From Pseudomonas protegens (lineage in GTDB: Bacteria; Pseudomonadota; Gammaproteobacteria; Pseudomonadales; Pseudomonadaceae), in assembly GCF_003363755.1 (NCBI RefSeq), contig NZ_CP031396.1, positions 1,612,001 through 1,676,000 of the forward strand: a stretch of 64,000 nucleotides of DNA, given 5' to 3'. Numbering within the stretch: position 1 is the stretch's first letter; each line of letters begins with the position of its first letter. A program made the translations under genes and the position numbers. Shown in pieces: positions 54,661 through 63,078 of the stretch. The notes under the pieces are model-generated. The model searched no databases. It was not told the origin of the DNA and saw nothing but the letters and a program-made list of their open reading frames with translations.

Positions 54661-56019
54661 ATGTCCGATTCATCCGAACAGTGCGTCCCCGATGCGCCCG
54701 CCATTCAGCGTCTGCCCTTCTTGCAACTGATCCTGGTCGGTCTGCAACACGTTCTGCTGATGTACGGCGGTGCAATTGCGGTGCCGCTGATCATCGGACA
54801 GGCCGCGGGCCTGAGTCGTGAAGAAATCGCCTTCCTGATCAATGCCGACCTGCTGGTAGCGGGGATCGCCACCATCGTCCAGTCACTGGGCATCGGCCCC
54901 ATGGGCATTCGCATGCCGGTGATGATGGGGGCCAGCTTCGCCGCCGTCGGCAGCATGGTGGCCATGGCCGGCATGCCTGGGATCGGCATGCAGGGGATTT
55001 TCGGTGCGACCATCGCCGCAGGGTTCTTCGGCATGCTGATTGCGCCGTTCATGTCCAAGGTGGTGCGGTTCTTCCCGCCCCTGGTCACTGGGACGGTCAT
55101 CACCTCGATCGGTTTGTCACTGTTTCCAGTGGCGGTGAACTGGGCCGGCGGCGGCAGCGCTGCCGCGCAATTCGGGTCACCCATCTACCTGGCTATCGCC
55201 GCGCTGGTGCTGGGCACTATCCTGTTGATCCATCGCTTCATGCGTGGCTTCTGGGTCAATATTTCCGTGCTGATCGGCATGGGCCTGGGCTACATCCTCT
55301 GCGGCCTGATCGGCATGGTTGACCTCAGTGGCATGGCCCAGGCGCCCTGGCTGCAGGTGGTCACGCCGCTGCACTTCGGCATGCCGCAGTTCCATCTTGC
55401 CCCCATCCTGTCCATGTGCCTGGTGGTGGTGATCATCTTCGTCGAGTCCACCGGGATGTTCCTGGCCCTGGGCAAGATCACCGGCCAGGAGGTCACCCCG
55501 CGCATGCTGCGCCGCGGCCTGCTGTGTGATGCCGGGGCGTCGTTCTTCGCCGGTTTCCTCAACACCTTCACCCACTCTTCCTTCGCCCAGAACATCGGCC
55601 TGGTGCAGATGACCGGGGTGCGCTGCCGTTCCGTGACCATCGTCGCCGGTGGCCTGCTGATCATCCTCAGCCTGCTGCCCAAAGCAGCGTTCCTGGTGGC
55701 CTCGATTCCTCCAGCGGTACTGGGCGGCGCAGCCATCGCCATGTTCGGCATGGTGGCCGCCACCGGGATCAAGATCCTCCAGGAAGCCGACATCGCTGAC
55801 CGCCGCAATCAGTTGCTGGTGGCTGTGAGCATCGGAATGGGCCTAATTCCCGTGGTCCGCCCGGAGTTCTTTGCCCACCTGCCGCTGTGGATGAGCCCCA
55901 TCACCCACAGCGGCATTGCCATGGCGACCTTGAGTGCCCTGGTGCTGAACCTGCTGTTCAACATCCTCGGCGGCAGCGAGCGCGCGGCCAACAGCGCCCA
56001 CCACGCTCATCAGCATTGA
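54661..56019 (+). CDS. NCS2 urate/xanthine permease (NAT family)
   Basis: 452-residue inner-membrane symporter of the nucleobase-ascorbate branch. About 14 membrane segments. QHVLLMYGGAIAVPLIIG at about 29-46 supplies the family His, and the NAT signature QNIGLVQMTGVRCRSV is at about 318-333. The acidic residue of TM8 (FVESTGMF) is in place. Context inside the urate pathway makes urate or xanthine the likely substrate (UacT/PucJ-like). It has its own ribosome site (GAGGTG). The His-rich tail (AHHAHQH) is unusual but short. Confidence 0.9.
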   Translation: MSDSSEQCVPDAPAIQRLPFLQLILVGLQHVLLMYGGAIAVPLIIGQAAGLSREEIAFLINADLLVAGIATIVQSLGIGPMGIRMPVMMGASFAAVGSMVAMAGMPGIGMQGIFGATIAAGFFGMLIAPFMSKVVRFFPPLVTGTVITSIGLSLFPVAVNWAGGGSAAAQFGSPIYLAIAALVLGTILLIHRFMRGFWVNISVLIGMGLGYILCGLIGMVDLSGMAQAPWLQVVTPLHFGMPQFHLAPILSMCLVVVIIFVESTGMFLALGKITGQEVTPRMLRRGLLCDAGASFFAGFLNTFTHSSFAQNIGLVQMTGVRCRSVTIVAGGLLIILSLLPKAAFLVASIPPAVLGGAAIAMFGMVAATGIKILQEADIADRRNQLLVAVSIGMGLIPVVRPEFFAHLPLWMSPITHSGIAMATLSALVLNLLFNILGGSERAANSAHHAHQH

Positions 56020-56658
56020 GTCGCCCCCCCCCCGGGCGCCGGTTCAGCGCCCGGGGGCCGCTACACCGTTCACGCTTGAATGCAGCGCTCGGCCCCCAGG
56101 ACCGAGCGCCGCCCACAGACGCCGCGCCTTGACAATAAAAACAAACAGGGAGCACTCCTATGCAGCCTGCCCAGGCCCCTCTGGCGGTGGCCGCTCCATG
56201 GCCATTGGCGCCGGCCCATCGCCCCGATGGCCAGCGATCATTGCCCGGCTATTGCCCTTCATTACGGATACCTGCCTGATATGGCCGGCCGGCCTGCCCC
56301 AAAGTGGTTGCAAGTGCGCCGTTGCGGCGCACTTGAGCCCTGCCGTGAGAGCCAGTATTCTCCGCGGCCGCGCAAATCTGGTCTAAAAAAAAGCCCGGAT
56401 GAAAAACCTGACCCAAGAGCCAACTTATCCCGGCCTGGACAGGTAACAAGGCGCCCGAAAATATCGCGAAAACACTCTCGCCCGGCTGTATCGCTACAGC
56501 TGGACGGGAGTTTTTTGCTTTTTTTCGGCCTTGGCTCAGCTCTTGCTAAAAGCAACAAAGCTGACCGATCAGATGGTTTTTTACAGCAAAGAAAAAAGGC
56601 GCCACACCAGAGCGTCAAGCCAAAAAAAACGTGGAACTACCTACTTGGGAGCAACCGA
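56020..56658 (+). promoter_or_regulatory. Structured 640-bp leader before the Tsx-like channel gene
   Basis: No long gene. In order: a run of ten C (56024-56033) inside an 11-bp perfect hairpin (56029-56039 with 56047-56057) after the permease; an A-rich stretch (56132-56148); a possible 39-codon ORF 56160-56279 with GGGAG seven bases before its ATG; a perfect 10-bp hairpin 56311-56335; a 15-codon ORF 56399-56446 within paired bases; then a long hairpin with T-runs (56471-56526). Any promoter for the channel gene must lie here or upstream. Whether it is an attenuator or separate elements is open. Confidence 0.5.
56471..56526 (+). terminator. Terminator-like hairpin and T-runs upstream of the Tsx-like gene
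   Basis: About 17 bp of imperfect stem around the loop TCGC (arms near 56474-56489 and 56495-56510) followed by TTTTTTGC and TTTTTTT. It lies about 135 bp before the ATG. It either ends the purine operon transcript or attenuates the channel gene. Confidence 0.7.
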
Positions 56659-57444
56659 ATGAAATCGATGTGCAAGAGCCTGATGTTGGCCACCAGTCTG
56701 CTGGCCGGGGGGCAGGCCGTGGCTGGCGACCTGTTGCAATGGCAGAACAACAGCCTGACTTACTTGTATGGCAAGAACTTCGAAGTCAACCCGCAGATTC
56801 AACAGACGGTCACCTTCGAACACGCCGACGCCTGGAAGTACGGGGACAACTTCTTTTTCCTCGACCGCATCTTCTACAACGGCAAGGAAGACGGCAATGT
56901 CGGCCCGGACACCTACTACGGCGAGTTCTCGCCACGCTTGTCGTTCGGCAAGATCTTCGACCAGAAACTGGAATTCGGCCCGATCAAGGACGTGCTCCTG
57001 GCGTTCACTTACGAATTCGGCGAAGGCGACAATGAGTCCTACCTGATCGGCCCGGGCTTCGACCTGGCAGTACCGGGCTTCGACTACTTCCAGCTGAACT
57101 TCTACCAGCGCCACACCGAAGGCAGCCGCGCGGGTGACAACGTCTGGCAGATCACTCCGGTGTGGTCCTACACCATTCCCGTGGGCCGCTCGGACATCCT
57201 GATCGACGGTTTCATGGACTGGGTGGTGGACAACGACCAGAACGCCAAAGGCACCTACCACGCCAACCTGCACTTCAACCCACAGATCAAATATGACCTG
57301 GGCAAGGCACTGAACTGGGGCGCCAAGCAGCTGTACGTCGGTTTCGAGTACGACTACTGGAAGAACAAATACGGCATCAAGGATTCGCGTAACTTCGAGA
57401 CCAACCAGGACACCGCCAGCCTGTTGGTCAAATACCACTTCTGA
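56659..57444 (+). CDS. Nucleoside-specific outer-membrane channel (Tsx/OmpK-like)
   Basis: 261 residues with a signal peptide (1-22, QAVAG cleavage) and alternating aromatic beta strands of a 12-strand barrel, ending in the outer-membrane signature VKYHF. Segments QWQNNSLTYLYGKNF and NAKGTYHANLHFNPQIKYDLG are typical of OmpK/Tsx. It would let nucleosides or free purines through the outer membrane, completing the import route for the catabolic genes upstream. ATG at 56659 with GGGAG eight bases before it. Substrate inferred from family and neighbourhood. Confidence 0.85.
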   Translation: MKSMCKSLMLATSLLAGGQAVAGDLLQWQNNSLTYLYGKNFEVNPQIQQTVTFEHADAWKYGDNFFFLDRIFYNGKEDGNVGPDTYYGEFSPRLSFGKIFDQKLEFGPIKDVLLAFTYEFGEGDNESYLIGPGFDLAVPGFDYFQLNFYQRHTEGSRAGDNVWQITPVWSYTIPVGRSDILIDGFMDWVVDNDQNAKGTYHANLHFNPQIKYDLGKALNWGAKQLYVGFEYDYWKNKYGIKDSRNFETNQDTASLLVKYHF

Positions 57445-57457
57445 TACCCCCTGAGAC

Positions 57458-57489
57458 GGCCGGCCCTCATGTTCCGATGAGAGCCGGCC
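57458..57489. terminator. Hairpin between the Tsx-like and GntR genes
   Basis: 13-bp stem with one mismatch (57458-57470 with 57477-57489) and a six-base loop, between convergent stops. Confidence 0.6.
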
Positions 57490-57522
57490 ACTCAGACTGA
57501 TGGGCCAGCGCGACGCTGCCTA

Positions 57523-58302
57523 TCAGGCAAGACGTGATCCGGAGTCCCGCCAGAATCCCGGATCGGCACTCTTGAGCCGCTCCACCGCATTGTGGATGTG
57601 GCTCAGCGCTGCTTGCCGCGCCCCGTCGACATCACGCGCGGCGATGGCCCCATAGACCGCGAAATGCTCATCGCGCACCGAGTGCGCCAGATCCCGGCGC
57701 CGCTCCTCATTGGAACGGGTAATGCGGATCGCCTCCTTGATGAACTGGGCAATGAACTCATGCAATGAGGGATACAGCGGATTGCCGGTGGCCTGGGAAA
57801 TCGACAAGTGAAACGCCAGGTCCTGCTCCACGCCGTCCTGGCCGGCCTGCTCGGCCACATCGATGGCCAGCAATGCCTGATGGATCGCCTGCAGTTGCTC
57901 GGGGGTGTGCCGCTGCGCCGCCAGCGCTGCCGCCTCGCCCTCGATACCACGTCGCAGTTCAGTCACCCGCAGAACCGCCTCGATCGACCCGCGTACATCC
58001 AGATCGATAGTGAAGGCCTTGATATGCGCGCCCTCGCTGACCACGGTGCCGCTACCTTGGCGCACCTCCACCAGCCCGGCCGACTTCAAGCGCGAAATCG
58101 CCTCGCGGATGACCGTACGGCTGACCCCGAAACGCTCGCACATAACCGGCTCGGTGGGCAGCCGCGAACCCGGCAGGGCCTCGCCACTGGCGATATGCGC
58201 CTTGAGTGCCGCAGTCACTTGATCCGCCAGGGTGCCCTTGGCCGCATCCTTGAGCGTCGCCAGGGAGTCGACGGCGAGGGAAGAGTTGTCAGGCTTGGAC
58301 AT
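57523..58302 (-). CDS. FadR-subfamily GntR transcriptional regulator
   Basis: 259 residues: N-terminal winged HTH (about 25-95) with PGSRLPTEPVMCERFGVSRTVIREAISRLKSAGLVEVRQGSGT, then a FCD ligand domain (about 110-250) with metal-site His residues in DLAFHLSISQATGN and the helix ending DEHFAVYGAIAARD, HIHNAVERL. Regulates genes for sugar acids or organic acids in other members. ATG at 58300-58302; the longer frame starts with TTG. Divergent from the MFS-dehydrogenase pair, its likely target. TATGAT repeats 10 bp apart (58383-58388 and 58393-58398) in the gap are operator candidates. Confidence 0.9.
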   Translation of the reverse strand: MSKPDNSSLAVDSLATLKDAAKGTLADQVTAALKAHIASGEALPGSRLPTEPVMCERFGVSRTVIREAISRLKSAGLVEVRQGSGTVVSEGAHIKAFTIDLDVRGSIEAVLRVTELRRGIEGEAAALAAQRHTPEQLQAIHQALLAIDVAEQAGQDGVEQDLAFHLSISQATGNPLYPSLHEFIAQFIKEAIRITRSNEERRRDLAHSVRDEHFAVYGAIAARDVDGARQAALSHIHNAVERLKSADPGFWRDSGSRLA

Positions 58303-58469
58303 GGGTATCTCTGTATTCAAAGTGGCTAACGGTACTGCATTTCATGCACGCCGTCCCGCTCGGTATCCGGCCGTTGAATTCGTATGATGTATTATGATAT
58401 CTAAGACGCCTCAGCAAGTCCGATAAAAACAAAATCACCCAAATACAAGAAAAAAGGATGGGTAAAGAC

Positions 58470-59780
58470 ATGACTGAATCACTGTCGCAAACTGCCGCCC
58501 GCTCCCCCACCGTTTCCTTTGAAGACCTGGCCTATCGCAAAGTCGCCTGGCGCATCCTGCCGTTGCTGCTGCTGTGCTACCTGGTGGCCTACCTGGATCG
58601 AGTCAACGTCGGCTTCGCCAAGTTGCAGATGTCCGAAGACCTGCAATTTTCCGAAGCGGTCTACGGGCTGGGCGCGGGGATTTTCTTCATCGCCTACTTT
58701 CTGGTGGAAATTCCCAGCAACCTGATCCTGCATCGGGTCGGTGCGCGCCTGTGGATCGCTCGCATCATGATCAGTTGGGGCATCATTTCCTCGTGCATGG
58801 CTTTCGTCAGCACCCCTACCTCTTTCTATGTGATGCGCTTTCTGTTGGGCATCGCCGAGGCCGGGTTCTATCCGGGGGTCATCCTCTATCTGTCGTACTG
58901 GTTCCCTTCCAACCGCCGCGGCAAGATGTACGCCCTGTTCGCTACCGCAGTACCGCTTTCGGGGTTGATTGGCGCGCCGCTGTCCGGCTGGATCATGAGT
59001 GCCCTCAATGGCCACCAGGGCTTTGCAGGCTGGCAATGGATGTTCTTCCTCGAAGGCTTGCCGTCGATCCTGGTGGGCGGCCTGGTGATCTACTGCCTCA
59101 GCGACCGTATCGCCGACGCGGGCTGGTTGACCCGCCAAGAAAAAAACCTGCTGCAGGCCCGAATCGAGGCCGAGGCCGACGGCCATCAGGTTCACAGCGT
59201 CAGGCAAGTGTTCGGGCAACCCCGGATCTGGCTGCTGACCGCCATCTATTTCTGCATGATCGCCGGCTTCTACACCGTTGGCTTCTGGCTGCCCTCGCTG
59301 ATTCGCCAGGCCGGCGTCAGCGACGTGTTCGAGGTCGGCATGCTCACGGCGATTCCCTATGCCGCGGCAGCGCTGACCATGGTGCTGATCTCCCGCAGCG
59401 CCGACCGCTTGCGCGAACGCCGTTGGCATCTGGCGCTGACCGCCGTGCTTGGCGGTATCGGCCTGATGATTTCCGCCACCTGGAGTGACAACTTCACGGT
59501 ATCGATGATCGGCCTGACCCTGGGGGCCATGGGCGCCTTCAGCACCCTGCCGCTGTTCTGGAGCCTGCCCACGGCCTTTCTCGGCGGCACCGCGGCCGCC
59601 GCCGGCATTGCCCTGATCAACTCCTGGGGCAACCTCGCCGGCTTTGTCTCGCCCTACCTGATGGGCTTTCTCAAAGACCTGACCCAAAGCACCACCATCG
59701 GCATGTACGTCATGGCCAGCGCGTTGTTCATCGGCGCCCTGCTGGTCTTCAAGATTCCCGGAAAACTCGTCAATCGCTGA
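58470..59780 (+). CDS. MFS sugar-acid transporter (anion:cation symporter family)
   Basis: 436 residues with about twelve membrane segments. The start RKVAWRILPLLLLCYLVAYLDRVNVGFA and the motif VGARLWIARIMISWGIISS are hallmarks of the ACS family (GudP, GarP, DgoT, phthalate transporters). It imports a carboxylate, probably the substrate of the next gene. AAGGA suits the ATG at 58470 better than the one at 58458, which directly abuts it. An A-rich leader (AAAAACAAAA) may be a Crc/Hfq target. 16 bp before the dehydrogenase gene. Confidence 0.88.
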   Translation: MTESLSQTAARSPTVSFEDLAYRKVAWRILPLLLLCYLVAYLDRVNVGFAKLQMSEDLQFSEAVYGLGAGIFFIAYFLVEIPSNLILHRVGARLWIARIMISWGIISSCMAFVSTPTSFYVMRFLLGIAEAGFYPGVILYLSYWFPSNRRGKMYALFATAVPLSGLIGAPLSGWIMSALNGHQGFAGWQWMFFLEGLPSILVGGLVIYCLSDRIADAGWLTRQEKNLLQARIEAEADGHQVHSVRQVFGQPRIWLLTAIYFCMIAGFYTVGFWLPSLIRQAGVSDVFEVGMLTAIPYAAAALTMVLISRSADRLRERRWHLALTAVLGGIGLMISATWSDNFTVSMIGLTLGAMGAFSTLPLFWSLPTAFLGGTAAAAGIALINSWGNLAGFVSPYLMGFLKDLTQSTTIGMYVMASALFIGALLVFKIPGKLVNR

Positions 59781-59796
59781 ACACTTGGAGCCACTC

Positions 59797-60771
59797 ATGA
59801 ATATTCTTGTCACCGGCGCGGCCGGCTTTCTCGGACGGCGGTTGATCGAAGCCTTGCTGCAACGGGGCACACTCACCGACCGTCACGGCCAATTGCAGCC
59901 CATCAAGCGCATTACCGCATTTGACCGCGAGCCCGTGCAGGGCCTCGATGACCCACGGGTGCAGGTCAAGGAAGGAGACATTAGCGATGAACAGGTGCTG
60001 GCCAAACTGATCGACGCCGACACCGATAGCATCTTTCACCTGGCCGCCGTGGTCTCCAGCCAGGCGGAAGGCGATTTCGAACTGGGCATGCGGGTCAACT
60101 TCAGTGCGACCCAAGGTCTGCTGGAACGGGTGCGTCAGCTGGGCTCCTGCCCAAAGTGGGTGATGACCAGTTCTGTGGCCGTCTTCGGTGGGCAACTGCC
60201 GGAGAACGTCGACGATGATCAGGTCTGGGCTCCGCAAAGCTCCTACGGGACCCAGAAAGCCATGAATGACCTGCTGCTCGCCGATTACAGCCGACGCGGC
60301 TTCGTCGATGGTCGCAGCCTGCGCATGCCCACCATCGTGGTGCGGCCAGGCAAACCGAACCTGGCGGCGTCCAGCTTCGCCAGCGGTATCATCCGCGAAC
60401 CCCTCAATGGCCAGGCCAGTGTCTGCCCGGTGGCCCCGGATACCCGACTCTGGTTGATGTCTCCAGCCCGGGCCATTGCCAACCTGATCCATGGTCATGA
60501 GCTGGCCGCAGAGCGCTTGAGTCAGGGCCGAGTGATCAACATGCCCGGTCTGTCGCTGACCGTGGCGCAGATGATCGACGCGCTGCGGGAAGTGGCCGGA
60601 GACGAAGTTGCCCAGCGTATTCAGCTACGCCCGGACGCCAGGATCGAACGCATCGTCGGCTCCTGGCCGGGAGCCTTCAGTGCCAGATATGCCAGCGAGC
60701 TGGGTTTTACCGCGGACGAGGATTTTATCGGTGTAATCCGCCAGTTCATCCAGGACTACCTGCCTCACTGA
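59797..60771 (+). CDS. denD: D-erythronate dehydrogenase-like SDR
   Basis: 324-residue extended SDR: NAD motif TGAAGFLGRRL at 6-16, acidic DREP after the second strand, catalytic SSVAVFGG and YGTQKAM near 155. The sequence pattern, with MPTIVVRPGKPNLAASSFASGI, is that of DenD, which oxidises D-erythronate to 2-oxo-tetronate. The partner genes for four-carbon acid sugar catabolism (OtnK kinase, OtnC aldolase, OtnI isomerase) are absent here, so another substrate is possible. ATG at 59797 with GGAG. Co-transcribed with the transporter. Confidence 0.72.
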   Translation: MNILVTGAAGFLGRRLIEALLQRGTLTDRHGQLQPIKRITAFDREPVQGLDDPRVQVKEGDISDEQVLAKLIDADTDSIFHLAAVVSSQAEGDFELGMRVNFSATQGLLERVRQLGSCPKWVMTSSVAVFGGQLPENVDDDQVWAPQSSYGTQKAMNDLLLADYSRRGFVDGRSLRMPTIVVRPGKPNLAASSFASGIIREPLNGQASVCPVAPDTRLWLMSPARAIANLIHGHELAAERLSQGRVINMPGLSLTVAQMIDALREVAGDEVAQRIQLRPDARIERIVGSWPGAFSARYASELGFTADEDFIGVIRQFIQDYLPH

Positions 60772-60788
60772 CCTCAGGCTGGGAAAAT

Positions 60789-60813
60789 CCCGGGCTCATC
60801 GGCTGAGCCCGGG
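60789..60813. terminator. Hairpin between denD-like and patatin genes
   Basis: Perfect 10-bp stem (60789-60798 with 60804-60813), five-base loop, between convergent stops. Confidence 0.7.
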
Positions 60814-60815
60814 CT

Positions 60816-61973
60816 TCAACCCTTAAGGCCCAGAAACCGCGCCAACTCCTCGCCCTTGGCCAGGGCGTCACTGCGCCCCAGTTCGATCAACTCGCTGCAA
60901 TACGACGCCTCGAACAGCAAATAGCTCAGGACCCCGGCACCACTGGTCCGGGTTGCCCCCGGTCCGCGCAGGAACAAGCGCAGTGCCGCTGGCAACTCCT
61001 GCCGGTGCCGCGCCGCTATTTCGTCGATCGGCTGACTCGGGGCAATCACCAGCACTTCCACCGGCGCAATACCCAAGCCGCGATCCGCCGCACTGCCAGG
61101 TAACAGTCGACTGAAATGATTGAGCCGCTCCAGCAGTTCGATATCGCTTTCCAGGCTGTCAATGAAGGTGCTGTTGAGCATATGGCCACCAATCTGCGCC
61201 AGAGTCGGCTGCTGCCCGGTGTAAGAACGCTGCCGGGTGGCGTCTGGATCATTGCCCCGCGGGTTGCCACTGACCCCCACCACCAGCACGCGGCTGGCCC
61301 CCAGGTGCAACGCCGGGCTGATGGGCGCCGACTGGCGCACGGCACCGTCGCCGAAATACTCCTGGTCAAGCTTCACTGGCGCGAACAGCAAGGGGATCGC
61401 CGCGCTGGCCAGCAGGTGGTCCACCGTCAGCTGCGTGGGAACGCCGATGCGCCGATGACGCAACCAGGGATCGATGACCCCACCACCTTGATAAAAAGTC
61501 ACCGCCTGTCCGGATTCGTAGCCGAAAGCCGTCACCGCTACCGCATGCAGTTGGCCTTGGGAAATGGCCTGGTTGATGCCCGAAAGATGCATGTGCTGAT
61601 TGAGCAGGTCACGCAGCGGCGAGTTGTTGATCAGCGCCACCGGCACCTGTGCACCGAGCCCCAACAGGCTATGGCCGACAAAACGACTGGCTTGGCGAAT
61701 CACTCCCGGCCAATCGCTGCGCATCACCTGATCGCTGCGAAAGCTGCGCCAGAATGCCGTGAGGCGTTCGATTGCCGCGGGAAAATCCGTGGCCCCACTG
61801 GCCAGGCTGACCGCATTGATAGCCCCGGCAGAGGTACCAACGATCACCGGAAACGGATTGCGCGCCCCAGGCCCCAACAGCTCGGCAATCGCCGCCAGCA
61901 CGCCCACCTGATAGGCGGCCCGGGCACCACCGCCGGAAAGAATCAAACCTGTGATCGGTTGCGCAACACTCAT
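60816..61973 (-). CDS. Patatin-like phospholipase
   Basis: 385 residues. Oxyanion loop SGGGARAAYQVG at about 13-24, nucleophile GTSAG near 47 and the catalytic Asp in DGAVR near 210, so the Ser-Asp dyad is complete. A single-domain bacterial patatin, without the barrel of PlpD or the signal peptide of ExoU-type effectors, likely an inner-face lipid acyl hydrolase. The ATG at 61971-61973 with GGAG is preferred to a start 12 codons upstream. Confidence 0.9.
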   Translation of the reverse strand: MSVAQPITGLILSGGGARAAYQVGVLAAIAELLGPGARNPFPVIVGTSAGAINAVSLASGATDFPAAIERLTAFWRSFRSDQVMRSDWPGVIRQASRFVGHSLLGLGAQVPVALINNSPLRDLLNQHMHLSGINQAISQGQLHAVAVTAFGYESGQAVTFYQGGGVIDPWLRHRRIGVPTQLTVDHLLASAAIPLLFAPVKLDQEYFGDGAVRQSAPISPALHLGASRVLVVGVSGNPRGNDPDATRQRSYTGQQPTLAQIGGHMLNSTFIDSLESDIELLERLNHFSRLLPGSAADRGLGIAPVEVLVIAPSQPIDEIAARHRQELPAALRLFLRGPGATRTSGAGVLSYLLFEASYCSELIELGRSDALAKGEELARFLGLKG

Positions 61974-62023
61974 CAACTCACTCCATCCGTGGCGCACAAG
62001 GTCCGGCAATCAATGCCAGGTGG

Positions 62024-62956
62024 TCAACCGCGCTTCTTGTAAAGCTTGGGCTCGCCCGGCGGCCGGCTCTTGAAGCGTCGATGGGCCCAGAGGTACTGCT
62101 CGGGACAGGCGCGCAACGCACTTTCCACCCACTGATTGATCCGCAGGCAATCCTCTTCTTCAGTGGCACCGGGAAAATCCGTCAGGGGTGCATGAATCAC
62201 CAGGCGATAGCCGCTGCCATCGGCCAGGCGCTCCTGGGTGAAAGGCACGACCAGCGCCTTGCCCAGGCGGGCGAACTTGCTGGTGGCGGTCACGGTAGCC
62301 GCCTGGATGCCGAACAACGGCACGAACAGGCTCTGCTTGGCGCCATAGTCCTGGTCCGGTGCATACCAGATGGCCCGACCGGAACGCAGCAGCTTGAGCA
62401 TGCCGCGCACGTCCTCTCGTTCCACGGCCAGGGAATCCAGGTTGTGTCGCTCGCGGCCACGACGCTGAATGAAATCGAACAGCGGGTTCTTGTGCTCGCG
62501 GTACATGCCATCGATGGTGTGCTGCTGCCCCAGCAGCGCCGCGCCAATTTCCAGGGTGGTGAAGTGCAGGGCCATGAGAATCACCCCGTGACCTTCGCGC
62601 TGGGCCTGCTTGAGGTGTTCCAGGCCTTCGACATGGGCCAGGCGCGCCAGACGCTGCCTGGACCACCACCAGCTCATGGCCATTTCGAAGAAGGCGATCC
62701 CGGTGGAGGCGAAGTTTTCCTTGAGCAGGCGCTTGCGCTCTGCGGCGGTTTTTTCCGGGAAACACAGTTCCAGATTGCGTCGGGCGATAGACCGTCGATC
62801 GCCAGCTACTCGGTACATCAACGCCCCCAGGGCGCGACCGATTTGCAGGAGCACGGGATAAGGCAGCTGGACGATCAGCCATAACACGCCAAGTCCCAGC
62901 CACAGCGGCCAGAAACGTGGAGACAAGAATGCAGCTCGAAAACGCGGGCGATCCAT
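62024..62956 (-). CDS. htrB: Lipid A biosynthesis lauroyl acyltransferase (HtrB/LpxL family)
   Basis: 310 residues, inner membrane. One N-terminal membrane segment (about 16-42), then the acyltransferase domain with the HX4E motif HFTTLE near 137 and the WYAPDQDYGAK block near 204. Transfers a secondary acyl chain (laurate in Pseudomonas) to lipid A. Pseudomonads have two paralogues; the minC neighbour matches one of the P. aeruginosa pair (from memory). ATG at 62954-62956. The same family could be called LpxL or LpxM; which acyl position is modified is not determinable here. Confidence 0.87.
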   Translation of the reverse strand: MDRPRFRAAFLSPRFWPLWLGLGVLWLIVQLPYPVLLQIGRALGALMYRVAGDRRSIARRNLELCFPEKTAAERKRLLKENFASTGIAFFEMAMSWWWSRQRLARLAHVEGLEHLKQAQREGHGVILMALHFTTLEIGAALLGQQHTIDGMYREHKNPLFDFIQRRGRERHNLDSLAVEREDVRGMLKLLRSGRAIWYAPDQDYGAKQSLFVPLFGIQAATVTATSKFARLGKALVVPFTQERLADGSGYRLVIHAPLTDFPGATEEEDCLRINQWVESALRACPEQYLWAHRRFKSRPPGEPKLYKKRG

Positions 62957-63078
62957 TACAGATTCCGGGACAGACAACAAGGTCGCGCATTCTACATCGG
63001 TTCGACCTGGCTTGCGGGGCGCGGGCGATCTCGTTATAAGTCTCGGCACTTTTAGTGACAAGCCGCCTTCTGCAGACC

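Noticed and set aside
56024-56033. Ten-C run as a phase-variation switch
   Set aside because: It lies outside any reading frame, within a terminator-like hairpin, so slippage would not alter a protein.
56129-56157. Sigma-70 promoter from TTGACA at 56129
   Set aside because: No -10-like hexamer lies 16-18 bp downstream.
56308-56526. Known purine or xanthine riboswitch before the Tsx-like gene
   Set aside because: I could not match the conserved cores of purine, preQ1, guanidine or xanthine (NMT1) motifs by eye, so only an unassigned leader is reported.
58479-59876. 465-codon minus-strand frame
   Set aside because: Shadow of the MFS transporter, with a polar Gln/Gly-rich translation.
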